Shown here: positions 53,170-63,195 of the stretch, piece after piece
Position numbering within the stretch: position 1 is the stretch's first letter
Layout: every line of letters starts with the position of its first letter
Source: Pontixanthobacter luteolus
GTDB taxonomy: Bacteria > Pseudomonadota > Alphaproteobacteria > Sphingomonadales > Sphingomonadaceae
NCBI RefSeq assembly: GCF_009828095.1
Contig: NZ_WTYP01000001.1
Coordinates: 124,001-188,000, forward strand
Direction of reading: 5' to 3'
DNA: 64,000 bases
The notes under the pieces: generated by a model
What the model was told of the DNA's origin: nothing
The model's input: only the letters and a program-made list of their open reading frames with translations
The model's database searches: none
Made by a program: the position numbers and the translations under genes

Positions 53170-54435
53170 TCAGACGAAGTCTTCTACCCGTTCGATGATG
53201 ATTGCGGGGGCCATGCCGCCTGCGGCGCACATGGTGACGAGGCCGTAACGCCCGCCGGTGCGCTCAAGTTCGTCAAGCACTGTGCCGATCAGGATTGAGC
53301 CAGTTGCGCCGATCGGATGGCCGAGCGCAATCGAACCTCCGTTGACATTCACATTATCCCAGCTGAGGCCGAGGTCGGTTACGAATTTATGGGCGACGAC
53401 AGCAAATGCCTCGTTGATTTCCCAAAGGTCGATGTCGTCCTTGGTCAGGCCGGCTTTCGCCAGCACTTTCTTCGCCGCCGGGACCGGTGCGTTGAGCATC
53501 AGTGTCGGGTCATCGCCCATATTAGCGGTTGCGACGATCCGCGCGCGAGGCTTCAGGCCGTGCTTCTTCGCATAATCTTCCGATGTCACCAGAACACCTG
53601 CCGCACCGTCGACAACACCGGAACTGTTGCCTGCATGGTGGAAGTGCTTGATCTCGAGGTCGGGGTATTTCTGGTTCACCAGACCGGCAAACGTGGTGCC
53701 GTTGGCATCCAGCGGCACATTGGCGATCTTGCTGAACGCTGGCTCCAGCTGAGCCAGGCCTTCGCGGGTTGTTTCCGGGCGCGGATATTCATCCTTGTCC
53801 AGAATGACATTGCCTTCATCGTCCAGCACGGGGACCACGCTCTTGTCGAATTTACCAGCCTTGATCGCGGCATCTGCGCGTTGCTGGCTACGATAGCCGA
53901 CCTCGTCCAGTTCTTCGCGTGTGTAGCCTTCGATGCTGGCGATCGCATCGCCGCAAATGCCCTGGTGCGACTGCGGGTGAACCTTTTGCAGGCGCTCGTT
54001 ATAACTGCCCATCATCGGCGGCTTCAGGCCGGCTGCCATCTTTTCCTTCGACATCTGGGCAGTCAGGCTCATCATTTCGGTGCCGCCGGCGACAACGCAG
54101 TCTTCCATCCCGCTCATCACCTGCGCTGCGGCGAAGTTTACCGAGGTAATTCCGCCGCCGCAGAACCGGTCCAGCGTGGTGCCGCTGGAGGTAATGTCAT
54201 AGCCCGCATCCAGTGCCGCCATCCGGCCCAGATCGCCCGCCTGCTTGCCGTCCTGGGTTGAAACCGACCAGATAACATCATCGACGGTGCTGGTATCGAG
54301 ATTGTTGCGATCCTTCAGCGCCTTCATCACGGTGGCGGCCAGATGCTGCGGATGCTCGTTCGCAAGCGAGCCCTTGCCGACTTTCCCGATTCCGCGGGGG
54401 GTGCGTGCTGTGTCGATGATATAGGCTTCGGCCAT
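53170..54435 (-). CDS. Acetyl-CoA acetyltransferase (thiolase)
   Basis: The 421-residue product is a thiolase: TTLDRFCGGGITSVNFAAAQVMSG (nucleophilic Cys in a DRFCGGG variant of NRFCSSG), GGSIALGHPIGATGSILIGTVLDELERTGGRYGLVTMCAAGGMAPAIIIER (second His and Cys). The variant first motif suggests a branch other than the housekeeping PhaA type, as seen in SCP-x and steroid-related thiolases. It cleaves beta-ketoacyl-CoA. It diverges from the enoyl-CoA hydratase gene and converges with the fusion protein. Confidence 0.92.
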   Translation of the reverse strand: MAEAYIIDTARTPRGIGKVGKGSLANEHPQHLAATVMKALKDRNNLDTSTVDDVIWSVSTQDGKQAGDLGRMAALDAGYDITSSGTTLDRFCGGGITSVNFAAAQVMSGMEDCVVAGGTEMMSLTAQMSKEKMAAGLKPPMMGSYNERLQKVHPQSHQGICGDAIASIEGYTREELDEVGYRSQQRADAAIKAGKFDKSVVPVLDDEGNVILDKDEYPRPETTREGLAQLEPAFSKIANVPLDANGTTFAGLVNQKYPDLEIKHFHHAGNSSGVVDGAAGVLVTSEDYAKKHGLKPRARIVATANMGDDPTLMLNAPVPAAKKVLAKAGLTKDDIDLWEINEAFAVVAHKFVTDLGLSWDNVNVNGGSIALGHPIGATGSILIGTVLDELERTGGRYGLVTMCAAGGMAPAIIIERVEDFV

Positions 54436-54505
54436 AATGATGTTCCTTCCGGCGTGAAAATTCGGTGTCAGCGAGCGTGGACAAGCTGGTTCACCTAGTT
54501 ATATA

Positions 54506-54514
54506 TGTCAGACA
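54506..54514. promoter_or_regulatory. Possible FadR/GntR-type operator
   Basis: TGTCAGACA is a perfect odd-length palindrome in the 147-base gap between thiolase and enoyl-CoA hydratase. FadR-type GntR regulators bind similar TGTCxGACA-like cores, and such a regulator is encoded at 60300-61088. The TATATA just before it could be a -10 element. Confidence 0.35.
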
Positions 54515-54582
54515 ACAGGCGGCGGCAATAGCCGAACGCCGCGGCAGCAACGCATAACAAGCATACGCAAGCGGAGAGAGAA

Positions 54583-55344
54583 ATGACCGAAGAAGTCCTG
54601 ACGCAGGTAGAAGACGGTATCCTGATCATCACGATCAACCGGCCCGAGGCGAAAAATGCCATGACCAAAGCCGCGTCGGAGGCGATTGCCGCGGCGCTCG
54701 ATCGGCTTGACGCGGAAGACGATCTGCGGGTCGGCATTCTGACCGGCGCGGGCGGGACGTTCTGTTCGGGAATGGACCTCAAAGGGTTCCTGAAAGGCGA
54801 GAGTCCCTCTGTTCCGGGGCGCGGTTTTGGCGGGCTGACGGAAAAAGGCCCGGCCAAGCCGCTGATCGCAGCGGTCGAAGGATACGCGCTGGCCGGCGGC
54901 ATGGAACTGATGATCGCCTGCGACCTGATCGTGGCGAATGACAAGGCGAAATTCGGCATACCGGAGGCAAAGCGCGGTCTTGCGGCGGCCGCGGGCGGGC
55001 TGATGAAGCTGCCCGATTTGATCCCGCCGAAAGTCGCAATGGAGCTGGCGCTGACCGGCGATTTCATCGACACCGCGCGCGCTTATGAGCTGGGCCTTGT
55101 GAACCGCGTTACCAGCGGGGATGCGCTGTCTGCGGCCAAGGAATTGGCGGCATCAATTACCGCGAACGGTCCGCTCGCTGTCAGGGTTAGCAAGCAGATC
55201 ATCGAGGAATCGCGCGGCTGGCCGCTGGACAAGCGTTACGAAGAACAGGCGAAGCTGCTGCCGCAGGTCTTCATGTCCGAAGATGCACGCGAAGGTTCGC
55301 TGGCGTTTGCTGAAAAGCGCGCACCCAACTGGAAAGGCAAGTAA
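54583..55344 (+). CDS. Enoyl-CoA hydratase/isomerase family protein
   Basis: The 253-residue crotonase has the two oxyanion-hole blocks GAGGTFCSGMDLKGF and AVEGYALAGGMELMIACDLIVA. The usual catalytic Glu pair is altered (KFGIPEAKRGLAAAAGGLMKLP), consistent with a specialised hydratase or isomerase. It is the first gene of an operon with the CoA-transferase-like and acyl-CoA dehydrogenase genes. Its substrate is unknown. Confidence 0.9.
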   Translation: MTEEVLTQVEDGILIITINRPEAKNAMTKAASEAIAAALDRLDAEDDLRVGILTGAGGTFCSGMDLKGFLKGESPSVPGRGFGGLTEKGPAKPLIAAVEGYALAGGMELMIACDLIVANDKAKFGIPEAKRGLAAAAGGLMKLPDLIPPKVAMELALTGDFIDTARAYELGLVNRVTSGDALSAAKELAASITANGPLAVRVSKQIIEESRGWPLDKRYEEQAKLLPQVFMSEDAREGSLAFAEKRAPNWKGK

Positions 55345-55348
55345 GCCC

Positions 55349-56497
<1,149 letters not shown>

Positions 56498-56510
56498 AGG
56501 AACACTGCAC

Positions 56511-57653
56511 ATGCTCGACCTGACCAACCGCACCGCTTACAATGATGATCAGAACATGTTCCGCGACACCGTGCGCAAGGTGTTTGCCGAACATATGGAA
56601 CCCTATCTGGATCAGCATGAGGAAGACGGCATCGTCCCGCGTTCTGCATGGAAGGCGCTGGGCGAGGCGGGGATGCTGTGCCCGACTGTGTCGGAGGAAA
56701 ACGGCGGTCTGGGCCTCGATTTCGGTTACAACGCAGTGATTGCGGAGGAACTGTCCTATCTCGGATCGTCCGCCGGCTTCACGCTGCAGAACGACATCAC
56801 GGTCAATTATTTTGAGCGGCTCGGCAGTGATGAGCAGAAGGCAAAATATCTGCCCGGCATGATCAGCGGCGACATCATCACCGCTATCGCCATGACGGAA
56901 CCGGGCGCGGGCAGCGACCTGCAGGGTATTCGCACGACCGCCAAGGAAGACGGCAACCATCTGATCGTCAACGGATCGAAAACCTACATCACCAACGGCC
57001 AGCATGCCGATGTGGTGATCGTGGTGGCCAAGACCGACCCGACCATGGGCGCAAAAGGCACCAGCCTGATCCTGGTCGATGCTGATACACCCGGCTTCGA
57101 GCGAGGGCGCAATCTCGACAAGATCGGCCAGCATTCGGCCGATACGTCAGAGCTGTTCTTCAACGATGTGCGCGTGCCAAAAACCAATATGCTGGGGCAG
57201 GAAGGTCGCGGCTTCATCCATCTGATGGAAGAATTGCCGCAGGAACGACTGTCCATCGCCATCGGCTGTCAGGCCGGTGCGCAGCGCGCGTTCGACGAGG
57301 CGGTCAAGTTCGTGAAAGAGCGCAAAGCGTTCGGCAAGACCGTGTTCGAATTCCAGAATACCAAATTCAGTCTCGCGCAGATGCAGACCGAACTGCAGGT
57401 TGGCTGGGCGCATATCGACTGGGCGCTGAAAAAGCACATGGCCGGCGAACTGACTACAGAGGAAGCAAGCGCCGCCAAGCTGTGGCACACCGATTTGCAA
57501 AACCGCATCTGCGACGAGGCGCTGCAACTGCATGGCGGCGCGGGCTATATGAACGAATACCCCATCGCCCGCCTGTGGCGCGACGCCCGCGTTACGCGCA
57601 TTTTCGGCGGCACGAACGAAATCATGAAGGAAGTGATCAGCCGGGGGATTTGA
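56511..57653 (+). CDS. Acyl-CoA dehydrogenase
   Basis: The 380-residue product shows AIAMTEPGAGSDLQGIRTTA, LIVNGSKTYITNGQHADVV, ELFFNDVRVPKTN, ERKAFGKTV and FQNTKF. At the C-terminal site GGTNEIM stands in place of EGT, so the base is probably at the alternative position (helix G, as in isovaleryl-CoA dehydrogenase and long-chain dehydrogenase). It is 14 bases after the racemase-like gene and probably in the same transcript. Confidence 0.9.
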   Translation: MLDLTNRTAYNDDQNMFRDTVRKVFAEHMEPYLDQHEEDGIVPRSAWKALGEAGMLCPTVSEENGGLGLDFGYNAVIAEELSYLGSSAGFTLQNDITVNYFERLGSDEQKAKYLPGMISGDIITAIAMTEPGAGSDLQGIRTTAKEDGNHLIVNGSKTYITNGQHADVVIVVAKTDPTMGAKGTSLILVDADTPGFERGRNLDKIGQHSADTSELFFNDVRVPKTNMLGQEGRGFIHLMEELPQERLSIAIGCQAGAQRAFDEAVKFVKERKAFGKTVFEFQNTKFSLAQMQTELQVGWAHIDWALKKHMAGELTTEEASAAKLWHTDLQNRICDEALQLHGGAGYMNEYPIARLWRDARVTRIFGGTNEIMKEVISRGI

Positions 57654-57728
57654 ACGGCACACTCTTTTCCGCAGTGATTGGTTTAAGCCTGGGGCATAGG
57701 GTTGGAGGGAAGAGAGCGAAGGGTGGCG

Positions 57729-58094
57729 ATGTCCAAGAGCGTTTCCTCTATTATCGCAGCCGTGCTTTTGCTGGCCTCATTTCTGCCTTTGTGGGTCTTG
57801 GTCGAAGACTTTCCCGCCAAACTTGGTCATGCGACCGCCATTTCTGGCGTGTTCGCAGTGGTCGCCGTCTTTTGGTGGACGGCACGTCAGAAGACGGGGC
57901 TCCGATGGGTGCTCGGAGCCGCACTTTGCGGGGCGTTCGTGCTGTTTGTCTGGGTGTTATTGATGGTGTCTCTGGACCAGCACCGCCGATGCGGCGCGCA
58001 GCTGGAACCGAAAACTTGCCTAACCTCTACCGCTAGTCCGCTACCATTTGGCAATCCGAGACGCCCGTTCCCCCTGCCGAGAATATCTATCTGA
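57729..58094 (+). CDS. Small membrane protein, function unknown
   Basis: The product is about 121 residues with three predicted membrane helices (SSIIAAVLLLASFLPLWVLV; ATAISGVFAVVAVFWWTA; WVLGAALCGAFVLFVWVLLMVSL) and a basic Pro/Arg-rich C-terminus. A GGGTGG stretch precedes the ATG at 57729. I do not recognise a family. It stands between the dehydrogenase and a minus-strand hydrolase. Confidence 0.55.
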   Translation: MSKSVSSIIAAVLLLASFLPLWVLVEDFPAKLGHATAISGVFAVVAVFWWTARQKTGLRWVLGAALCGAFVLFVWVLLMVSLDQHRRCGAQLEPKTCLTSTASPLPFGNPRRPFPLPRISI

Positions 58095-58133
58095 TCCAGC
58101 GATCTTCTGTCTTGGTTGCAGGGGGATCGATCT

Positions 58134-59009
58134 TCACCCGATAAACGCCTTAATTTCGGCCATGAAATCATCGAACCGGTCGTGGTGGACCCAGTGCCCG
58201 GCGCGGTCGTAGTCGCTGACCGATACATTGTCGCCAAAATGCTTGATCCGGCCATCCTTGACCGGGTTGGATGCCCAGCTGTCATTGCCGTAAATCATCA
58301 GCGTCGGGCAGGTGATCTGCGCCCATAGCTGCTCGACAGATCTATCCTCGACATTCTCCGGCGGCCACGCATGCAGATGCGGATCGAATTTCCAGCTGAA
58401 AGTGCCGTCTTCGTTACGTATCACGGCGTGGCGGGTCAGGTGTTCGGCCTGCTCGCGCGAGAGATAGCTGTTCGCTTCGTGCATCCGGTCGAGCGCGGTT
58501 TGGAACGTGTCGTACCGTTTCGGCAGGCGCGAGCTTGCATCGCGCTTTGCATCGAACCAATTGCGCAGATGCCCGTCATACGGGGTCTCGGCCAGTTCCT
58601 TCATTCTTTTCGGGCTGGGACCCAGCCCTTCGATCGCGACAAGTTTGCGCACATTGCCCGGATACAGCCCGGCATAGCGGATCGAAATATTGCCGCCCAT
58701 CGAATGCGCCACGATCGTGACCGGTGCCAGTTCCAGCTGATGAATCAACTGGGTCAGGTCATAGACATAGCCCAGCATCGGGTAATAGCCGGTGTTGTTC
58801 CATTCGCTGTCGCCATGGCCGCGCAGGTCTGGGCAGATGACGTGCCAGTCATGGCGCAATTCCTCTGCCGCCCAGTCCCAACTGCGGCAATGGTCGCGCC
58901 CGCCATGCAGCAGGATCAGCGGCGGCGCGTCCTGATTTCCCCAGTCGGCATAATGCAACCGGGTGCGCTGAGAGATGTAGGTTTGCGATGTCGGTCCGAT
59001 CAGTTCCAT
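58134..59009 (-). CDS. Alpha/beta hydrolase
   Basis: The 291-residue product has the alpha/beta fold: PLILLHGGRDHCRSWDWAAEELRHDWHVICPDLRGHGDSEWN (oxyanion His-Gly), VAHSMGGNISIRYAGLYP (nucleophile elbow GHSMGG-type, here AHSMGG), TLMIYGNDSW (acid) and GHWVHHD (catalytic His). ATG 59009 is chosen because the frame before it is unlike a protein of this family. It could be an esterase or lipase acting near the acyl-CoA genes, or a C-C bond hydrolase. Confidence 0.88.
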   Translation of the reverse strand: MELIGPTSQTYISQRTRLHYADWGNQDAPPLILLHGGRDHCRSWDWAAEELRHDWHVICPDLRGHGDSEWNNTGYYPMLGYVYDLTQLIHQLELAPVTIVAHSMGGNISIRYAGLYPGNVRKLVAIEGLGPSPKRMKELAETPYDGHLRNWFDAKRDASSRLPKRYDTFQTALDRMHEANSYLSREQAEHLTRHAVIRNEDGTFSWKFDPHLHAWPPENVEDRSVEQLWAQITCPTLMIYGNDSWASNPVKDGRIKHFGDNVSVSDYDRAGHWVHHDRFDDFMAEIKAFIG

Positions 59010-59112
59010 GCGGCTTGCTTTGATGCGAAGTTGCGATTCATGCAAGCATTGCACATAGCTAACTAAGTGATACAAGAACGCTACAGACAGATTCCAGTGA
59101 GAGGTTTCGATC

Positions 59113-60276
59113 ATGCCAGCAATCAATGTGTCCCAGCCCGAATTCATGGAAGACGAGGAAATCTCGATCTTCGCCGATGCGGTTGGCAAATTCTATCAGC
59201 AGCACGCGCCCGAGAAACGGATCCTCCAATGGCGCGATGCCGGTCAGGTGGAACGCGAATTCTGGAACGAAGCGGGCGGGGCCGGTCTGCTGGGCGTGTC
59301 GGTGCCGGAGGAATATGGCGGCCACGGCGGCGATTTCCGGCATGACATGGTGGTGATTGATCAGCAGGCGAAACACGGTGTAGAAGGTTTCGCCGCCAGC
59401 CTGCACAACACCATCATCCTGCCCTATCTGGTGCGCCACGGGACAGAGGAGCAGAAGAAGAAATACCTGCCCAAACTGGTCACCGGCGAACTGGTCAGCG
59501 CGATTGCCATGACCGAACCGGGCGTGGGTTCCGACCTGCAAAGCATCACCACCACCGCGCTGAAGGACGGGAATGGTTACCGCCTGAACGGTGCCAAGAC
59601 ATATATCTCTAACGGCCAGACCGCCGATTTCATCATCGTCGTGGCAAAGACCGACCCCAATGAGCGCGCCAAGGGTATCTCCCTGATGCTCCTGGAGACA
59701 GAGGGCGCGGAAGGGTTCCAGCGCGGCAAGAAGCTCGACAAGATCGGTCTCGATGCGGCTGATACCTCCGAATTGTTCTTCGACGATGTGTTCATCCCCG
59801 GCGACAATGTTCTCGGCGGGGTAGAGGGCAAGGGTTTCTACCAGTTGATGGGCGAATTGCCGCAGGAACGGCTGATTATCGCCATGGGCGCCATGACCGG
59901 GATCGAGAAGGCTCTCGAAGTGACGCTGGAATTCGTGAAAGACCGCAAGGCTTTTGGCCAGACGATCTGGGATTTCCAGAACACGCAGTTCACCCTGGCG
60001 GACCTTGCCGCGCGCGGAACGGCAGCGCGTATTTTCGTCAATGATTGCATCGCCAAGCACCTGAAGGGCGAGCTGGACGTGCCGACCGCTTGCATGGCCA
60101 AGTACTGGGTCACCGAATTGCAGAGCGAAGTCGTGGACAAGTGCCTCCAGTTCCACGGCGGCGCGGGCTACATCAATGACTATCCGATCGCGCGTATGTA
60201 TCGTGACACGCGGATCGCGCGGATCTTCGGCGGCTCCAACGAGGTGATGAAAATGGTCATCGCCCGGTCGCTGTAA
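59113..60276 (+). CDS. Acyl-CoA dehydrogenase
   Basis: The 387-residue product contains SAIAMTEPGVGSDLQSITTTA, LNGAKTYISNGQTADF, ELFFDDVFIPGDN, DRKAFGQTIWDFQNTQF and FHGGAGYINDYPIARMYRDTRIARIFGGSNEVMKMVIA. The variant GGSNE ending resembles the one at 56511-57653, so both probably use the alternative catalytic Glu and act on branched or long substrates. The regulator gene follows 23 bases later. Confidence 0.92.
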   Translation: MPAINVSQPEFMEDEEISIFADAVGKFYQQHAPEKRILQWRDAGQVEREFWNEAGGAGLLGVSVPEEYGGHGGDFRHDMVVIDQQAKHGVEGFAASLHNTIILPYLVRHGTEEQKKKYLPKLVTGELVSAIAMTEPGVGSDLQSITTTALKDGNGYRLNGAKTYISNGQTADFIIVVAKTDPNERAKGISLMLLETEGAEGFQRGKKLDKIGLDAADTSELFFDDVFIPGDNVLGGVEGKGFYQLMGELPQERLIIAMGAMTGIEKALEVTLEFVKDRKAFGQTIWDFQNTQFTLADLAARGTAARIFVNDCIAKHLKGELDVPTACMAKYWVTELQSEVVDKCLQFHGGAGYINDYPIARMYRDTRIARIFGGSNEVMKMVIARSL

Positions 60277-60299
60277 CGCAAGGCAGATTAGCGCATAAT

Positions 60300-61088
60300 A
60301 TGAACGAGCTCGGCCAGACAGACATGCACGAAACCGCCGTTTCCGGCGCATCATTCCGCGTGCCCAAGACGGCCGAGCTGGTTGCCAATTCAATCCGCCT
60401 GCGGATCATTCAGGGTGAATTGTCGGAAGGCGACACTCTGCCTCCCGAAGCGCAATTGATGGAACAGTTCGGCATCTCGCGGCCTTCGCTGCGCGAAGCG
60501 TTCCGTATTCTGGAGGCTGAGCGTTTGATCACCGTCAAGCGCGGGTCGCGGTCCGGCGCGCGCGTTAGCCTGCCCAAGGTGGAAAGCGTGTCGCGCTATG
60601 CCAGCTATTACCTGCAGGCGAGCGGGGTGAAGGTGGCCGACATTTACGAGGCGCGTCTGGGGCTGGAGCCGTATGTCGTGCGAAAGCTCGCATCGAATCC
60701 TGCGCCTGCCTCAATCGCCCGCCTGCGCGAAGAAGCCGCGCGCCTCGCGGGGTTCGACGAAAGCGACAACGAACGCGATTACATGATCGGGTCTGCCCGT
60801 TTTCACAGCGTGTTGATGGAGGTCGGCGGCAATGCGACGCTGCATTTCCTGACCCGCGTGCTGGAAGACGTGATTGCCCAATATCAGAAACGCTTCGTAA
60901 CGACCGCTTCGGAAGAGGCAGAGCGCAAGCGTAGCCGCGAAAAAGGGGTCAAGTCGATCGTCAAGCTGATCGATCTGATCGAAGCAGGCGATGTCGAAGC
61001 AGCAGAGAAGCACTGGACGCTGCATCTCAACAATACCAACAAGATATGGGGTAGCGATCGCACCTTGCGCGAAGTTCTGGCTGGCTGA
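60300..61088 (+). CDS. FadR/GntR-family transcriptional regulator
   Basis: The 262-residue product has a GntR winged helix (LVANSIRLRIIQGELSEGDTLPPEAQLMEQFGISRPSLREAFRILEAERLITVKRGSRSGARV) and a C-terminal FCD-type helical ligand domain. It should bind an acyl-CoA or a carboxylate as a dimer. It lies in the dehydrogenase transcript and probably controls the surrounding fatty-acyl-CoA genes; a candidate site is at 54506-54514. The ligand is not known. Confidence 0.9.
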   Translation: MNELGQTDMHETAVSGASFRVPKTAELVANSIRLRIIQGELSEGDTLPPEAQLMEQFGISRPSLREAFRILEAERLITVKRGSRSGARVSLPKVESVSRYASYYLQASGVKVADIYEARLGLEPYVVRKLASNPAPASIARLREEAARLAGFDESDNERDYMIGSARFHSVLMEVGGNATLHFLTRVLEDVIAQYQKRFVTTASEEAERKRSREKGVKSIVKLIDLIEAGDVEAAEKHWTLHLNNTNKIWGSDRTLREVLAG

Positions 61089-61142
61089 TCGCCCGCTGCT
61101 GCCTTTGGGCGGCGCGGGTAGTCTCTCGCGGCCAGATCGCGC

Positions 61143-62438
61143 CTAGTCGGTGTCGATAGGGCGCTTGCCGATAATGGAAACGCCGTATCCGTCGAGCGCG
61201 ACGAGCGAACGGTCCGAATTGGTCAGCAATTCCATTTCGTGCACGCCGAGTTCGTTCAGGATTTGCGCCCCGACGCCGTAATCGCGCAGCGCGTCCATCG
61301 GTTCAGACGGCTCGCCTTTCAGCTTGCGAACCTGGTCGGCGATGAAGCCGCCGCTTGCGCGCGGGATCATCACGATCATTCCGGCGCCTTCCTGGCCGAT
61401 GATTTCCATCGATTTGGCCAGAATGCGGTCACCGCTGCAATCCATGCCGAAGATGTCGTTGAACATATCGAGCGCGTGCATCCGCACCAGCGTTGGCTTG
61501 TCGGGATCGACATGGCCCTTGCGCAGCACAATCTGTTCAGTCTTGGTTGCCTTGTTGTAGAATGCAACGGCAGTCCAATCGCCGCCCCAACGGCTGGTGA
61601 AGCGGGCTTCTGCGCGCACTTCGGCCAGATGGTCGTGGCGCAGACGGTAGGCGATCAGGTCGCGGATCGTACCGATTTTCATGTCGTGCTCGCGCGCGAA
61701 CTGGATCAGATCATCCATCCGCGCCATCGTGCCGTCTTCATTCATGATCTCGCAGATGACGCCGGACGGGTTCAGCCCAGCAAGGCGCGAGATATCGACT
61801 GCGGCCTCGGTATGGCCAGCGCGAACCAGCACGCCACCATCACGCGCGACCAGCGGGAAGACATGGCCCGGGGTCACGATATCGTCGGCCCCTTTGGAAC
61901 TGTCGATTGCGACGCTGACCGTGCGGGCGCGGTCGCCTGCACTGATCCCGGTCGTCACCCCTTCGCGGGCCTCGATGCTGGTGGTGAAGGCCGTCTGCAT
62001 CGATTCCCGGTTATTCCGGCTCATCGGTTCGAGTTGCAGTTCATCGCTGCGCGCCTTGGTCATCGACAGGCAGATCAGTCCGCGTCCGTGGGTCGCCATG
62101 AAATTGACCGCCGCAGGTGTCGCCATCTGCGCTGGAATGATCAGATCACCTTCGTTTTCGCGATCTTCGTCGTCGACAAGAATATACATCCGGCCATTGC
62201 GCGCTTCATCGATAATCTCCTCGATGCTGGCGAGCACTGGCCGGTCGTCATTCGCCTTGAGGAATGCTTCCAGCTTGCCGAGTGTATCGGCAGTCGGGTT
62301 CCAGCTGCCTTCGGTGCAGTCGCGCAGCGAATTGGCATGAAGGCCGGCTGCGCGCGCAATTCCGGCGCGGGACATTTTGCCCGAATCGACAATGGCGCGG
62401 ATTTTCTCTTGGACGGATTGGCTTGTAAGATCGGTCAT
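61143..62438 (-). CDS. ribB: RibBX-type 3,4-dihydroxy-2-butanone-4-phosphate synthase with N-terminal HTH
   Basis: The 431-residue product has three parts. Residues 13-65 resemble an XRE-type helix-turn-helix (SRAGIARAAGLHANSLRDCTEGSWNP). Residues 70-275 are the RibB synthase (VDDEDRENEGDLIIPAQ, VLVRAGHTEAAVDISR). The C-terminal part resembles GTP cyclohydrolase II but has lost two of three zinc cysteines (RMHALDMFNDIFGMDC at residues 319-334), so RibA activity is unlikely. Variants of this type (RibBX) are known in Proteobacteria. A perfect palindrome lies in its promoter. Confidence 0.9.
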   Translation of the reverse strand: MTDLTSQSVQEKIRAIVDSGKMSRAGIARAAGLHANSLRDCTEGSWNPTADTLGKLEAFLKANDDRPVLASIEEIIDEARNGRMYILVDDEDRENEGDLIIPAQMATPAAVNFMATHGRGLICLSMTKARSDELQLEPMSRNNRESMQTAFTTSIEAREGVTTGISAGDRARTVSVAIDSSKGADDIVTPGHVFPLVARDGGVLVRAGHTEAAVDISRLAGLNPSGVICEIMNEDGTMARMDDLIQFAREHDMKIGTIRDLIAYRLRHDHLAEVRAEARFTSRWGGDWTAVAFYNKATKTEQIVLRKGHVDPDKPTLVRMHALDMFNDIFGMDCSGDRILAKSMEIIGQEGAGMIVMIPRASGGFIADQVRKLKGEPSEPMDALRDYGVGAQILNELGVHEMELLTNSDRSLVALDGYGVSIIGKRPIDTD

Positions 62439-62480
62439 GCCGCTTATCTAGCAGGGCGATGTGATTTGGCAAGGCCGGTA

Positions 62481-62496
62481 TCACATTATAATGTGA
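62481..62496. promoter_or_regulatory. Perfect palindrome over divergent -10 elements
   Basis: TCACATTATAATGTGA is a perfect 16-bp inverted repeat. Its centre contains TATAAT, a consensus -10 box, on both strands. It lies 43 bases upstream of ribBX and 111 bases upstream of the flavin reductase gene. A dimeric regulator bound here would block both promoters. Confidence 0.7.
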
Positions 62497-62606
62497 GAGC
62501 GGCGCGAAATGCGGATATTTTTTGCCGGTTGTGCGTTTCGCAGCAACGCTTTAGTCAACATTGGTGTGATCTTCGGGGTCTTCCAACCTATCAAGAGTAA
62601 AACTCG

Positions 62607-63134
62607 ATGAGTAACCAAGACGGCAATTCCAGCCCGCAAAACGACCTTTCGGCAGGCCTGCGTCAGGCGATGCGGCGTTTGCCGGGTCCGGTTTCCATCG
62701 TGGCCACCCATGACAAGGAGACCGGCAAGCCTGCCGGAATGGCCGCATCCGCAGTAATCCCCGTGTCGATGGACCCGCCTTCCATGCTGATTGCGGTCAA
62801 CCGTGATGCGCGCTGCCATGCCGCTATCGAAGGGCAGGGCCGCTTCTGTATAAACTTGCTGGGCACCGACCAGACGGCGCTGGTGGAACCGTTTTCCAAT
62901 TTTCAGAAGCGCGAAGAACGTTTCAGCATGGCGGACTGGGAATATTCCGACCAGATTCCTTTCCTGCCTGCGGCGATGGCTAACCTGTTTTGTGAAGTGC
63001 GCACCACGCTGATCCACGGGACGCACGAACTGTTTGTTGGCAATGTTTACGACGTGCGTAGCAATCAGGGCGACACACCCGACCCGCTGGGTTGGATGGA
63101 AGGCGGCTTTGCCCGCTTCGGCTCGCTGGATTGA
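62607..63134 (+). CDS. Flavin reductase family protein
   Basis: The 175-residue product belongs to the flavin reductase-like FMN-binding domain: MRRLPGPVSIVATHDKETGKPAGMAASAVIPVSMDPPSMLIAVN, INLLGTDQTALVEPF and EVRTTLIHGTHELFVGNVYDVR. Such proteins reduce FMN/FAD with NAD(P)H to feed a monooxygenase, or serve as oxygenase partners. It sits opposite ribBX across the palindrome, so flavin supply and use may be co-controlled. The oxygenase partner is not in this window. Confidence 0.88.
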   Translation: MSNQDGNSSPQNDLSAGLRQAMRRLPGPVSIVATHDKETGKPAGMAASAVIPVSMDPPSMLIAVNRDARCHAAIEGQGRFCINLLGTDQTALVEPFSNFQKREERFSMADWEYSDQIPFLPAAMANLFCEVRTTLIHGTHELFVGNVYDVRSNQGDTPDPLGWMEGGFARFGSLD

Positions 63135-63172
63135 AGCCGCCAGAGGCAGGGGTCAACTGCCTGCGGTGAACA

Positions 63173-63195
63173 GCTGCAAGCTCAGAACTTGCAGC
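63173..63195. repeat. Inverted repeat after flavin reductase gene
   Basis: GCTGCAAG, loop CTCAGAA, CTTGCAGC is a perfect eight-pair hairpin 38 bases after the flavin reductase stop. A second, wobbled stem CCGTTTCCC/GGGGAACGG lies just before the next gene. No T-tract; they could slow or end transcription or act in the leader of the response-regulator gene. Confidence 0.4.

Noticed and set aside
53317-54261. A 314-codon open frame opposite the thiolase
   Set aside because: The thiolase motifs on the other strand are unambiguous; this frame has no recognisable domain.
62568-62583. GATCTTCGGGG before the flavin reductase gene, resembling the start of the FMN riboswitch
   Set aside because: Only this short piece matches; the following conserved blocks of the FMN element are absent, and it lies only 25 bases before the start codon.
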